Position numbers and translations under genes: made by a program
Shown here: positions 36,107-48,388 of the stretch, piece by piece
How positions within the stretch are numbered: the stretch's first letter is position 1
How the letters are laid out: every line of letters begins with the position of its first letter
NCBI GenBank assembly: GCA_030770535.1
Contig: JASVEC010000016.1
Location: 1,016,951 to 1,080,950, forward strand
Source: Batkoa obscura
Lineage: Eukaryota > Entomophthoromycota > Entomophthoromycetes > Entomophthorales > Batkoaceae
Direction: 5' to 3'
DNA: 64,000 nt
Notes under the pieces: model-generated
Databases searched by the model: none
Told to the model about the DNA's origin: nothing
Seen by the model: the letters and a program-made list of their open reading frames with translations, nothing else

Positions 36107-37984
36107 ATATTGTATGGGGCTGCCCTAGTTGGTTTCAGAATTTATTTAGAAATTAATCCAAATTTAAAAATTTTAAATTTGTGTCTAATATGATGGTTAA
36201 ATCTAAAAAGCCTATAATTAAATCTCTCTATTCAAAACTTATTCTTTGTTCAAATAAAAATAAAATGCAGACTTTCATAACTAAACTTTCGAAATGGAAT
36301 TTTTCAAAATTTCAATACAATATTAATATAGGGGAGGAGTAGTACACAATATAAACATTATAATTCATTTATATCAATTTTAAGAGCTACCTATACCAAC
36401 CCAGGGTTTATGGAATTTTACAATAAAACGAAACAAAGAAAAGATATATTATCAAAGTTTACTATCAATACATAATAATAAACTTAATCAACAATGTATA
36501 AAATTAGTGTTTTGAGGGAAACAGGAAATAAAAATCAACAAGTAGCGTTATTATCAACTATAGCTTCAGTATATTCTTTTGATGAATGTAAGAGTTTTAG
36601 GTTTAATATAAACAGAAATCAATATGGTGGTGTTTTTTTTGGGTTTATCACTTTTCCATTTTTAAGCGCTATTTGAGTGAGAAATTTATTAGTAAAATTC
36701 TTAAACACAAAAATACATCCCCATATGATTATTCAAAAATAAGTAATAATAATAAAATATCAACATTACAACCTATTATTAAAAATACAAAAAAAATTAA
36801 AGATGACCAAATTGAAACTATCATACAATATTTACTAAATGATCCAACTATTTCATCAATATTTAATAAAAAAAATAATGATAGTAAATATTCATCAGAT
36901 AATATATATATATTAAATAAAAGTAGAAGGATGATATACAGTAAATATTTGAATGATCTAAGAGATAAAGCAGTAGCTAGGTCAACGTTCTTTAAATATA
37001 TACCAAGTAATTTCAAAAATGCAGCAAGAAAAACGGATCTATGTAATATATGTGCCCAGTATACAGTATACAGTTAGGAAAAAGTTATTTGAAAATAAAA
37101 TAAATACAGCAATAAAAAACAAAGTACAGATAGAAGGAATTCTCAAAGAAAAACTATACAAATTACATAAATTCTGTACTGATACTCAAAAAAATACACT
37201 TAATGAAACTATTAAAAAATTAAATAACAAAAGTTGTATAATAACTAGCTTTTAAACAAAGATACAAAAAGGATATTAAAGATACAAAATGTTAAGAAAT
37301 ATTTACACTTTGTTAAACATAACAATAAACTACATTGTTATCCAGTATCGATACATCAAAAAAAAGCGACATAGTTCCAATTAAAGTTATAGAGTCTATA
37401 GAAAACAGAAAAATTAAAAGATCGATCCCAGCTTACCTTACAAAGATAACAGACAATTTAAAAATTTCGATATTTACTAAGCAAGTAGTTTGTTGAATGA
37501 TAGAAATATATTATTAAGTGTTAAGATTACTTAAGCTATTAGTAGCTAAGTTAATAAATAGTCAAAGAACAAGTAGCTGTGGTAATATGTAAAAACTATT
37601 ATTACTTGTACTATATAGGGATAGTTAATTATAGTTTTAAGGCTAATCGCTCCTTCCCATGTAGCTATTTGTCAACTTGGGAATATATTAATAATGTAAT
37701 TATAACATTAAAATAGTTTATTTATTTGATAACAAATCTGAAATGTTGGTTATAAAGTAGTCAATAATAAATATTTCTCAATAAAGTTTTATAAGAATAT
37801 GTATTTAAGATCTAATGGAAATCCAATTAACTTACAGTATGAGCTATAATAGAATGATTTAGAACTGTGTCTGTGTACTTTTGTTTTAATAAAAGATTTG
37901 ATTTTATAGAATTTTAAGCAAAGTTTTTAAAATACAAAATATTTAAATTGGATAAAATAATGAAACTAATTTAGACAGCCCTAT
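36107..37984 (+). mobile_element. transposon copy A2, with a MITE inserted in its ORF
   Basis: From TGGGGCTGCCCTAGTTGG to the right terminus ACAGCCCTATA. The ORF start at 36267 corresponds to that of copy B but has small indels in its first 80 bases. A MITE interrupts it at 36622-36726. The 3' half is essentially identical to copy B. No intact long ORF remains. Confidence 0.85.
36622..36726 (-). repeat. MITE copy 10, inside transposon A2
   Basis: ATATGGTGGTG...ACATCCCCATAT. The corresponding place in copy B (about 42850) lacks it, so this is a nested insertion. Confidence 0.92.
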
Positions 37985-40900
37985 ATTTTAAATAATGTGC
38001 TATCTTCATTATCTTAACACTTAATTCATATTATTTTTAAATAATTTTATTAATCCAAAGCTAATAGTAATATCAAAAATTTCACTTTTGGAATAACTCA
38101 GAATCCAAAAGTCAATTCGAAATCCTTGTTTGATTTAAGCTTGGTGGGGAGGTTTTTAATTCATTTATGTATTTGACAAGCAACCTCGCCATTGGATTCA
38201 AAAATTAGCATTTCAACCAAATATTCTGAAGTTAAATTTAGTGTTGACTTTTTATTTACTATACTATAAATAATAAGTGCAAGCTTGTCCAATTAAGCTA
38301 ACTTTATAATTTGAAGCTGTTTTATTTTCAAAAACGATTAATAAAGTAGGTAGTTTTAAGACTTTGTGGTGGTTTTAAAATCAAACCAAACCACTTTAAC
38401 TCCATAACTGGCAAAATTTAAAGCTTAAGTTTAAAAATCTAATCCATTTTTGAAATAAATCAAATGATCTAAATTGCAGATGCATTTAAATAACGATCAG
38501 TTTATTTCAAAATCAGCCTCTGATTTCATTTTCCATCCCTACTAATTATACGATACATTTTTAGGGATTCTGGAGTAATTAGGAGCTTCTTAATGGAAAA
38601 TAATTTCAAGAATTAAAATCTATTGTAATTTTTTGTTGTTTTTAGTCAATTTTAAAGCAAAAAGAATTAAAGATTATATTTGACTGTATTATTTTGATAC
38701 ACCACTATAAGAAATTCAATTGTTAAATTTACAGATCATTTGGTATTCTTGTTATATTTTGAATTTTATAGGTTTCTAATACTGCTAAATTTAAGAATTT
38801 GTTTTTTAAAAAAAGGTCGTTATTATTTTCCCAGAAATTTCAATCTAAGCCAAAAATCGATCATTTATGCTTTTTGTGTTGGACTTAAAACAACATTAAA
38901 GGTGATGTTTTTTTTATTTTATTACTTTTTCTATTTTTTAAGCACTATTTAAGCGGAAAGATTGTTAATAAAATTCTTAAACACAAAAATACATCCCTCT
39001 ATAAGTTTAAATTCTTAGATATATTTTATGATTTATCAAAATCTAAAAAACAGAAAAACCAACCACTCTCTTCTCACTTTATTTCCCCCCTTCCATGTTT
39101 TATCAAACTATTTTATAAATGACATCTACTTCTCTTTTTTAATCTCTAAACTTTTTGATATTAGAAATATAAAGCTTATATTCTCTTTATCTCTTATTAT
39201 GCATCAACCATAGTCACTTTTGATATATACTCCGTTTGATCCAATATCCATATTACTTGTAAAAAAAGCTTTAGAATTTTATTTTCAAATCCACAATAAC
39301 TGATACTAAGTGGTGTTTTGAGGAGAATATAAGCCTATATAAAAAGATCATATAATACTGTCTATAAGTATTTTGCATTTTTAAGTTTTAGCTTTTAGTA
39401 ACTTTGTTTGGATAGCTCAACATTCTCTTTTCTTTTAATACTCTCCATTTTACACCTAAAACCCAGAAAGGCTATTTTAATCTGAATTTCATCTTCTGAT
39501 TTTAAGCATTATTACCCGCTAATAAATTATAGGAGCTTTAGTTGACTTTTTCAAGATTTTTTTAAGTTTTGATCTTGTTTTAGGGTCATTAGCAGTGAAA
39601 TTAATAAAATATTAACTCTAACAATTCTGAGCTTAAATAAATGAAATAAAATAACGCTTAAAAAAATACGGATTTATAATCTTATGTTTACCATTAAACT
39701 ACTGCCAGACAAAATTGAATTTGATTCAACATTAATCGGTTAAAAGAGAGTGGCAAAGATTTGTAAACCTGAAATTTCTTATAGAAATTTTCTAACCACA
39801 TACTATTTGTTAGCGTAAAAACTCTCTAGTAGTTTACTATACTTTAGTATTGTATATACTATAATCATTGCTCTTTGCCTTCATTTTAAAGTTTTTTATA
39901 TACAATTGTATTTTTATTCTATAACTTGAAATATTTATACACAAGCTTTTATTTTTCCTGCCAAACTAACTTCTCCATAGTAGTTACTCATAGATAAGCC
40001 CAAGTAAGTCTATGTACTGATATTTTAAATTTTATTTCGTGATTGATTGATTTTTTTAAACGTTGTTTTAATTCCTATTTACCCCCAACTATTCTATATT
40101 TATGACTTTTTTATATTTATGGTTATAACTTGTTTCCCATCATGTGTTCAGTTTGATTTCATATTTGTTAAAACTGTAAATTTTTGAGATAGCTTGCTTA
40201 AATACTTATTTCAATCGTTCTTATCTAATGTTTGAAGTTTGGTAAGAGATGAACACACAATTTAAACCAAAATGATATAATAAATGTTTTCTGTATTACG
40301 AGATGATTAAAATAATACTATTATAAATTACCGTAACCACTTAGCACTGATGATTTGTTGTATTTTTTATACCTATTGTATTAGTTATTTATATTGATTA
40401 CGGTTTTTTTATCAAATACCATGTTTTTATTGGAATCGTGGATTTTGAAATTTTTTAGAAAATAAAATAAAGTAAATTTAAGCTCTATTTAAATATTATA
40501 TAATAACAATACACCCCCCAACCAACCGAGACATGGTACGGATTTTTAATTACAATTTTATAAATCAGATTTGGTTTTATCTTAAATTGAGTGACTTAAC
40601 CACTAAAATATATTCAAAACTACAAAAGTGAGAGGGGGGTCAAGATGATAGGTAAGCTAAGTTAGCAGCGGTATTTTCAACTTTAACCTTTGATGACAAT
40701 AAATTAGTCAACATTTAGCTTATTACAATCAATAACTATAAGTCATAAATTAAATACCGGGTTTTTACACTATTTTGATTATATTAAAAGATTTACTTAA
40801 TTTTTTCAAGTCAAGGGGAACTTCTTGATTTATTGAAAATTACCAAAATTATGTTTAATTAAGGTCCCAGGTCTGTAGATTATTAATTATCCGAAAAAAA

Positions 40901-42224
40901 TCTCACTAACCTTTTATTCTTCCTTTTTTCTATTAGCAATTTTAATAATTGATTGGGCTTTGTTGTCAACAAATAGTTTTTGATCTACGTCTTTTACATC
41001 ATTACTTAATTGAACTTGGTTACAATTATAGTCAAACATTTGCACAATTATCGGATTTTACAAATTATTATTTCTATATAATTTTCGGTTAAAGTAGCCA
41101 TATTTTTTAAAAATAAAATAATTCTAAATGCTACCAACATTTAGAGCATTAGATCAAACACACCTCACTCACTAACCTTTAACTTTGACTGACCAAGCTC
41201 CTCCTCAAATTCTTTAGTACTTTATAATAGCTTTAGTAATATTGGTTAAACCCTTAATCATAGGTTTTTTTGACTTTAATCGAAAGTCAAGGTAGATTTA
41301 TGTAAATTTATATTATAGGATATTGAAATATTATACTTAATCACATAGTGCTGCTATTAATGTATATTTTGATGTACTTAACAGAATTTAGAAGAAAACA
41401 ATAAGCGGGATATTTTAAAATCAATTATAACTTTTAAAGCTTATATAACAATAAAAATTGTAAAATACCAAGGGAAAACTTTAAAAACAAATAATATTAG
41501 CTAGAGCTCCCCCTTTTTTATCGCTAATGGATGGAAATGTTTAGCAATATATAAAATAGATTGCATAAACATGTAATAAAACTACAATTCTTATTATAGT
41601 GTCTTATTAATATTAATACAAAACAGTTCGCTGTATTATATTAAATCTGAAATATCCTAAGTAAACATGCTTGAAAATAGCTTTCATAGATAGAGTCTGA
41701 ATTTTTTAAAAATTTTAGTATTCAAACATCCCACACTAACTCACTCCAAAAAGACAAAGATTCTAAAAAACTATACCTGGGCTGCATTTGAGCAGGCTTT
41801 ATTCATTCAGAAAAGACTATTTTTACTTCATATCCCAGTTTAAGGTTTACTTTTTCAATTTTTGTAATTTATTAAATAGAAACTGGGAGCCTCCCCCTTT
41901 GAGACGGAAGAAAAACACCCGATTTTACCCAACAAGGGTTCATGTTTGGACCATTTTTATTCTTATTAATAAATCATTTGAATTTTGAATTAAGAGCTTA
42001 GCTTAACTATAAGCAGGATCATCCAATTAGAAAATAACCAAACTTGCTTTCGTCATAAAAGGTTAACTGTGACTGACATTTATATAATACAGTAAACCCA
42101 GGGAATATTGGATAACTTCAAGTAATTATATTTTGTTTTTGTTTTTGAGAGTCAAAAGAGAGAAGGGGGATTATCTGGTTTTTATAAAAGGCTTTACCTT
42201 AATAATTTGGAGAACAACTATTAG
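37985..42224. other. gene-poor stretch between transposon blocks
   Basis: 4.2 kb of AT-rich sequence with scattered short C- or G-runs (near 40501, 40631, 41510, 41893). The ORFs at 38740, 39028 and 41788 are short and unsupported. The only recognised item is the MITE at 38899-39002. The composition fits old, unrecognisable repeat debris. Confidence 0.5.
38899..39002 (-). repeat. MITE copy 11
   Basis: Family core intact (TTTTTTAAGCACTATTTAAGCGG, 20-base window shared with others); ends eroded (AGGTGATG... and ...ACATCCCTCTATA). Confidence 0.85.
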
Positions 42225-42510
42225 ATGGGGTTATTCGAATTGATTTCAGAATTTATTTAGAAATTAATCCAAATTTAAAATTCCAAGTTTGTGTCCAATA
42301 TAACGGTTAAATCTAAAAAGCCTAAAATTAAATGTCTCTATTTAAAACTTATTTTAATTGTTTCCTTTTCTTAAATAGCTAATTTTCCTAACTATATATT
42401 TTATGTTAGTTCTGTTAGATATTTAACAGATATATAATATATAACTATATGATTATATAATTATATAAATACACTTATTTGACTTTATTTTTTGTTGAAA
42501 TAAAAATAGA

Positions 42511-43206
42511 ATGCAAACTTTCATAACTAAACTTCGAAATGGAATTTTTGAAAACTTCAATACAATAGGGAGAAGTACACAATATAAACATTGTAATTCA
42601 TTTACATCAATTTTAAGAGCTACTTATAACAACCCAAGGTTTATGGAATTTTATAATAAAACAAAACAAAGAAAAGATATATTATCAAAGTTTACTATCG
42701 ATAATAATAAACTTAATCAAGTAATGTATAAAATTAGTGCTTTAAGGGAAACAGGAAACAAAAATCAACAAGTAGCGTTATTATCAACTATAGCTTCAGT
42801 ATATTCTTTTGATGAATGTAAGAGTTTTGGGTTTAATATAAATAGAAATCAGTCTAATTATTCAAAAACAAGTAACAATAATAAAATATCAACATTACAA
42901 CCTATTATTAAAAATACAAAAAAAATTAAAGATGACCAAATTGAAACTATCATACAATATTTACTAAATGATCCAACTATTTCATCAATATTTAATAAAA
43001 AAAATAATGATAGTAAATATTCATCAGATAATATATATATATTAAATAAAAGTAGAAGGATGATATACAGTAAATATTTGAATGATCTAAGAGATAAAGC
43101 AGTAGCTAGGTCAACGTTCTTTAAATATATACCAAGTAATTTCAAAAATGCAGCAAGAAAAACGGATCTATGTAATATATGTGCCCAGTATACAGTATAC
43201 AGTTAG
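42511..43206 (+). CDS. N-terminal part of a transposase-like protein (transposon B)
   Basis: 231 residues, Lys/Asn-rich. The C-terminal part has SRRMIYSKYLNDLRDKAVAR, a helical segment, followed by KTDLCNIC (217-224), a C-x2-C half-finger of the type found near the middle of several eukaryotic transposases ahead of the DDE domain. No DDE triad is visible, so this is at most the DNA-binding half. The frame is cut off by a 7-base tandem duplication (CAGTATA twice, 43186-43199); the following 78-codon ORF (43148-43384) continues the Lys-rich helical sequence. A2, D1, D2 and A1 carry the same duplication, which argues that the copies come from one already defective master. Confidence 0.6.
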   Translation: MQTFITKLRNGIFENFNTIGRSTQYKHCNSFTSILRATYNNPRFMEFYNKTKQRKDILSKFTIDNNKLNQVMYKISALRETGNKNQQVALLSTIASVYSFDECKSFGFNINRNQSNYSKTSNNNKISTLQPIIKNTKKIKDDQIETIIQYLLNDPTISSIFNKKNNDSKYSSDNIYILNKSRRMIYSKYLNDLRDKAVARSTFFKYIPSNFKNAARKTDLCNICAQYTVYS

Positions 43207-43384
43207 GAAAAAGTTATTTGAAAATAAAATAAATACAGCAATAAAAAACAAAGTACAGATAGAAGGAATTCTCAAAGAAAAACTATACAAATTACATAAA
43301 TTCTGTACTGATACTCAAAAAAATACACTTAATGAAACTATTAAAAAATTAAATAACAAAAGTTGTATAATAACTAGCTTTTAA
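43148..43384 (+). CDS. overlapping downstream ORF of transposon B
   Basis: 78 residues, in a different frame from the 231-residue ORF and overlapping its last 59 bases. From residue about 20 it reads as a coiled-coil-like KKLFENKINTAIKNK, KEKLYKLHKFC, then LNETIKKLNNK. It is probably the continuation of the same ancestral protein rather than a separate gene; identical copies lie in A1, A2, D1 and D2. Confidence 0.5.
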   Translation: MQQEKRIYVIYVPSIQYTVRKKLFENKINTAIKNKVQIEGILKEKLYKLHKFCTDTQKNTLNETIKKLNNKSCIITSF

Positions 43385-44114
43385 ACAAAGATACAAAAAG
43401 GATATTAAAGATACAAAATGTTAAGAAATATTTACACTTTGTTAAACATAACAATAAACTACATTGTTATCCAGTATCGATACATCAAAAAAAAGCGACA
43501 TAGTTCCAATTAAAGTTATAGAGTCTATAGAAAACAGAAAAATTAAAAGATCGATCCCAGCTTACCTTACAAAGATAACAGACAATTTAAAAATTTCGAT
43601 ATTTACTAAGCAAGTAGTTTGTTGAATGATAGAAATATATTATTAAGTGTTAAGATTACTTAAGCTATTAGTAGCTAAGTTAATAAATAGTCAAAGAACA
43701 AGTAGCTGTGGTAATATGTAAAAACTATTATTACTTGTACTATATAGGGATAGTTAATTATAGTTTTAAGGCTAATCGCTCCTTCCCATGTAGCTATTTG
43801 TCAACTTGGGAATATATTAATAATGTAATTATAACATTAAAATAGTTTATTTATTTGATAACAAATCTGAAATGTTGGTTATAAAGTAGTCAATAATAAA
43901 TATTTCTCAATAAAGTTTTATAAGAATATGTATTTAAGATCTAATGGAAATCCAATTAACTTACAGTATGAGCTATAATAGAATGATTTAGAACTGTGTC
44001 TGTGTACTTTTGTTTTAATAAAAGATTTGATTTTATAGAATTTTAAGCAAAGTTTTTAAAATACAAAATATTTAAATTGGATAAAATAATGAAACTAATT
44101 TAGACAACCCCCAT

Positions 44115-44470
44115 AGGATTTATATAATTTATATAACTTTTTTTTACTAAAAGGTTTTCTATCTCTGTTTTGTTTTTAGGTAGCTTTTCAAAAAAATTTA
44201 AATTTTTAGCAATAGGTTATAATATTAGTGTTTTATTGCTAATTATTAACTATTTTTGAATAATTATGTTGATCTCTATTTATATCAAATCTAAAACTTT
44301 TATATTTGTTAAAAAAATATACTAAAGTTATAATTAATAGTGTAGTCCTATTGTTAGTTTTTATTTCTTGTTTTTTTAGAGCATTAGTTTTGTACATTGT
44401 TTGGTTAAATTTATTATAAACGGTTATTAAAATTGATATAGATGAACCGTAACATTTATATAATGTATTT
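44115..44470 (-). mobile_element. old, diverged transposon fragment C (5' half)
   Basis: On the minus strand it matches the first half of the transposon ORF of copy B with many substitutions (for example the part around TTTTGAATAATTATGTTGAT aligns with the reverse complement of 42845-42870). It has no MITE at the site occupied in A2 and D2. It abuts copy B directly. Confidence 0.65.
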
Positions 44471-44668
44471 ATCCTTATTGTATTTACTAAACACTTGATA
44501 AAAACAAATCAGTCGATTATAACATTATTTATATTAATTTTTTTTAATGAAGCTTGATTTAATGTTTGGTCAAATTGCTTTAATTAGACCTTCAAAACTA
44601 ACTAAACTTTTGTATCATGAACCAGGTAAAAACTATAGCAAAAGTAATTTAGCTTTTTTTAAAAAGAA

Positions 44669-44742
44669 TGTTTCCGTCCAGATTCGAACTGGAGACCTTC
44701 TGTGTGTTAGACAGATGTGATAACCAACTACACCACGGAAAC
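44669..44742 (-). tRNA. tRNA-Val (anticodon AAC)
   Basis: On the minus strand: acceptor GTTTCCG/CGGAAAC with discriminator A, D-arm with AGTTGGTTATCAC, anticodon stem-loop TCTGT-CTAACAC-ACAGA (anticodon AAC), T-arm CCAG-TTCGAAT-CTGG. 74 nt, intronless. It is the only non-mobile gene inside the repeat island. Confidence 0.97.
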
Positions 44743-44810
44743 TCGACATTTGAGATACTATTTCACATAAAAAAGTTTATATAAATCAACAAAAAGTAGC
44801 AACTAATAAT

Positions 44811-44911
44811 TTGGATTTTTTCTGGCTTCATCGCTTCTTCTATCTTTTAAGCACCATTTGAATGGAAAAATTACTAGTAAAACCCTTAAACACAAAAATA
44901 CATCCCCATAT
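44811..44911 (-). repeat. MITE copy 12
   Basis: Left end eroded (TTGGATTTTTT); core and right end ACATCCCCATAT intact. Confidence 0.85.
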
Positions 44912-44970
44912 ATTAAATAAAAGTAGAAAAATGATATATAGTAAATATTTTAATGATTTAGAAGATAAAC
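44912..44970 (+). mobile_element. short transposon fragment between two MITEs
   Basis: About 58 bases matching the transposon ORF segment that encodes NKSRRMIYSKYLNDL in copy B, with a few changes, sandwiched between MITEs of opposite orientation. Confidence 0.7.
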
Positions 44971-45042
44971 TAGTAATTTTTCCACTCAAATAGTGCTTAA
45001 AAGATAGAAAAAGCGATGAAGCCAAAAAAATACCCCCCACAT
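44971..45042 (+). repeat. MITE copy 13, left-truncated
   Basis: Begins in the middle of the family (TAATTTTTCCACTCAAATAG) and runs to an altered right end TACCCCCCACAT. Confidence 0.8.
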
Positions 45043-45054
45043 ACAGAAGACTGT

Positions 45055-45490
45055 TGTGAAATCTGGTACTCAGTGATTGGAGTCAATAACAGCTATTAGT
45101 TGATTGACTAGCTGTGATTAAGAGGCCTTAGTTTATGCAACTAAGATAAGACTTGAATTATGAAGAATAGCAGATAATATGCTACAGACTATGTAAGACA
45201 CAGATAGAATAAATAGTACTATTAGAAAGATCTAGTGGCTTTGTAAGCGTATAAGATATCGGTAATAATTTAGTTAGAAAGCCTCGAGCTACTATGTTCT
45301 GAAGCCTTTTATACTCCGACGAATATGGATATCAAAACAAGAGGATGATATCCTTTAGGATGGAGATAGAAATTATCATAGCAAATCAAATAAGAGTATA
45401 GGATTGATTGTCTCTAAACTCAAGAACATAACAACTTAAATGATTATCATGCTATAATCAATCACGGAGCTGAAAAAGCGATATTTCACA
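45055..45490 (+). repeat. 436-bp TIR repeat, copy R1
   Basis: Starts TGTGAAATCTGGTACTCAGT and ends, as reverse complement, TGTGAAATATCGCTTTTTCA, giving imperfect inverted ends. It has no ORF and is visibly less AT-rich than its surroundings. Two further copies (48441-48885 and 62828-63391) match end to end in opposite orientation. Likely a non-autonomous DNA transposon. Confidence 0.8.
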
Positions 45491-45701
45491 TTGGGTATAA
45501 AGCAAGTAATAATAAGTATTTCTCAATAAAAAATAATTACTAATATTATTAAAAGTTCACGATAGTATAAAAATAAAACAAACTATTATGAGATTTTGAA
45601 AATTTTCATTGTTTAATTTTTTTTAAATAATAGATTTAAAGGTGGTCACAGTTTATGAAATAAAGTTTTATTTTTATCTTTATAAATATCTTTAAAAAAT
45701 T

Positions 45702-46645
45702 TATTATCAACTGCTTTATAACCAACATTTCAGATTTGTTATCAAATAAATAAACTATTTTAATGTTATAATTACATTATTAATATATTCCCAAGTTGAC
45801 AAATAGCTACATGGGAAGGAGCGATTAGCCTTAAAACTATAATTAACTATCCCTATATAGTACAAGTAATAATAGTTTTTACATATTACCACAGCTACTT
45901 GTTCTTTGACTATTTATTAACTTAGCTACTAATAGCTTAAGTAATCTTAACACTTAATAATATATTTCTATCATTCAACAAACTACTTGCTTAGTAAATA
46001 TCGAAATTTTTAAATTGTCTGTTATCTTTGTAAGGTAAGCTGGGATCGATCTTTTAATTTTTCTGTTTTCTATAGACTCTATAACTTTAATTGGAACTAT
46101 GTCGCTTTTTTTTGATGTATCGATACTGGATAACAATGTAGTTTATTGTTATGTTTAACAAAGTGTAAATATTTCTTAACATTTTGTATCTTTAATATCC
46201 TTTTTGTATCTTTGTTTAAAAGCTAGTTATTATACAACTTTTGTTATTTAATTTTTTAATAGTTTCATTAAGTGTATTTTTTTGAGTATCAGTACAGAAT
46301 TTATGTAATTTGTATAGTTTTTCTTTGAGAATTCCTTCTATCTGTACTTTGTTTTTTATTGCTGTATTTATTTTATTTTCAAATAACTTTTTCCTAACTG
46401 TATACTGTATACTGGGCACATATATTACATAGATCCGTTTTTCTTGCTGCATTTTTGAAATTACTTGGTATATATTTAAAGAACGTTGACCTAGCTACTG
46501 CTTTATCTCTTAGATCATTCAAATATTTACTGTATATCATCCTTCTACTTTTATTTAATATATATATATTATCTGATGAATATTTACTATCATTATTTTT
46601 TTTATTAAATCTTGATGGAATTATTTGAATCATTTAGTAAATATT
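45702..46645 (-). mobile_element. transposon copy D1: inverted 3' half, left arm of the second palindromic block
   Basis: Near-identical to A1 from about 35170 to 36106 in the stretches I compared, ending at the same internal breakpoint next to the left terminus of D2. A scrap of plus-strand transposon 3' sequence also lies at about 45490-45530. Confidence 0.85.
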
Positions 46646-48388
46646 GTATGGGGCTGCCCTAGTTGGTTTCAGAATTTATTTAGAAATTAATCCAAATTTA
46701 AAAATTTTAAATTTGTGTCTAATATGATGGTTAAATCTAAAAAGCCTATAATTAAATCTCTCTATTCAAAACTTATTCTTTGTTCAAATAAAAATAAAAT
46801 GCAGACTTTCATAACTAAACTTTCGAAATGGAATTTTTCAAAATTTCAATACAATATTAATATAGGGGAGGAGTAGTACACAATATAAACATTATAATTC
46901 ATTTATATCAATTTTAAGAGCTACCTATACCAACCCAGGGTTTATGGAATTTTACAATAAAACGAAACAAAGAAAAGATATATTATCAAAGTTTACTATC
47001 AATACATAATAATAAACTTAATCAACAATGTATAAAATTAGTGTTTTGAGGGAAACAGGAAATAAAAATCAACAAGTAGCGTTATTATCAACTATAGCTT
47101 CAGTATATTCTTTTGATGAATGTAAGAGTTTTAGGTTTAATATAAACAGAAATCAATATGGTGGTGTTTTTTTTGGGTTTATCACTTTTCCATTTTTAAG
47201 CGCTATTTGAGTGAGAAATTTATTAGTAAAATTCTTAAACACAAAAATACATCCCCATATGATTATTCAAAAATAAGTAATAATAATAAAATATCAACAT
47301 TACAACCTATTATTAAAAATACAAAAAAAATTAAAGATGACCAAATTGAAACTATCATACAATATTTACTAAATGATTCAAATAATTCCATCAAGATTTA
47401 ATAAAAAAAATAATGATAGTAAATATTCATCAGATAATATATATATATTAAATAAAAGTAGAAGGATGATATACAGTAAATATTTGAATGATCTAAGAGA
47501 TAAAGCAGTAGCTAGGTCAACGTTCTTTAAATATATACCAAGTAATTTCAAAAATGCAGCAAGAAAAACGGATCTATGTAATATATGTGCCCAGTATACA
47601 GTATACAGTTAGGAAAAAGTTATTTGAAAATAAAATAAATACAGCAATAAAAAACAAAGTACAGATAGAAGGAATTCTCAAAGAAAAACTATACAAATTA
47701 CATAAATTCTGTACTGATACTCAAAAAAATACACTTAATGAAACTATTAAAAAATTAAATAACAAAAGTTGTATAATAACTAGCTTTTAAACAAAGATAC
47801 AAAAAGGATATTAAAGATACAAAATGTTAAGAAATATTTACACTTTGTTAAACATAACAATAAACTACATTGTTATCCAGTATCGATACATCAAAAAAAA
47901 GCGACATAGTTCCAATTAAAGTTATAGAGTCTATAGAAAACAGAAAAATTAAAAGATCGATCCCAGCTTACCTTACAAAGATAACAGACAATTTAAAAAT
48001 TTCGATATTTACTAAGCAAGTAGTTTGTTGAATGATAGAAATATATTATTAAGTGTTAAGATTACTTAAGCTATTAGTAGCTAAGTTAATAAATAGTCAA
48101 AGAACAAGTAGCTGTGGTAATATGTAAAAACTATTATTACTTGTACTATATAGGGATAGTTAATTATAGTTTTAAGGCTAATCGCTCCTTCCCATGTAGC
48201 TATTTGTCAACTTGGGAATATATTAATAATGTAATTATAACATTAAAATAGTTTATTTATTTGATAACAAATCTGAAATGTTGGTTATAAAGTAGTCAAT
48301 AATAAATATTTCTCAATAAAGTTTTATAAGAATATGTATTTAAGATCTAATAGAAATTCAAACTAACTTATGGGATAAACTATAATAC
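46646..48388 (+). mobile_element. transposon copy D2, with the same nested MITE as A2
   Basis: Identical to A2 through the 5' half, including the early indels and the MITE at 47156-47260. After about 47370 it switches to the sequence version found in the inverted arm A1 (for example GATTCAAATAATTCCATC instead of GATCCAACTATTTCATC). Its right end is cut off by another MITE. Confidence 0.85.
47156..47260 (-). repeat. MITE copy 14, inside transposon D2
   Basis: Same position and sequence as MITE copy 10 in A2, so the insertion predates the duplication of the block. Confidence 0.92.

Larger units (their letters stand above)
42225..44114 (+). mobile_element. transposon copy B, the most complete member (about 1.9 kb, TIR)
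   Basis: Imperfect terminal inverted repeats: left ATGGGGTTATTCGAATTGAT, right (as reverse complement) ATGGGGGTTGTCTAAATTAG. The element holds an ORF of 231 codons (42511-43206), an overlapping 78-codon ORF in another frame, and about 700 bases of 3' sequence that is nearly invariant among copies A2, B and D2 over most of its length. No reverse transcriptase, RNase H or LTR is present, so it is a class-II element. The superfamily is not recognised, and target-site duplication could not be fixed from the flanks. Confidence 0.85.

Noticed and set aside
38740-39213. Two ORFs of 60-70 codons
   Set aside because: The first runs into a MITE; both are Phe/Leu-rich chance frames.
44840-45040. 66-codon minus-strand ORF
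   Set aside because: A read-through of two MITE pieces and a transposon scrap.
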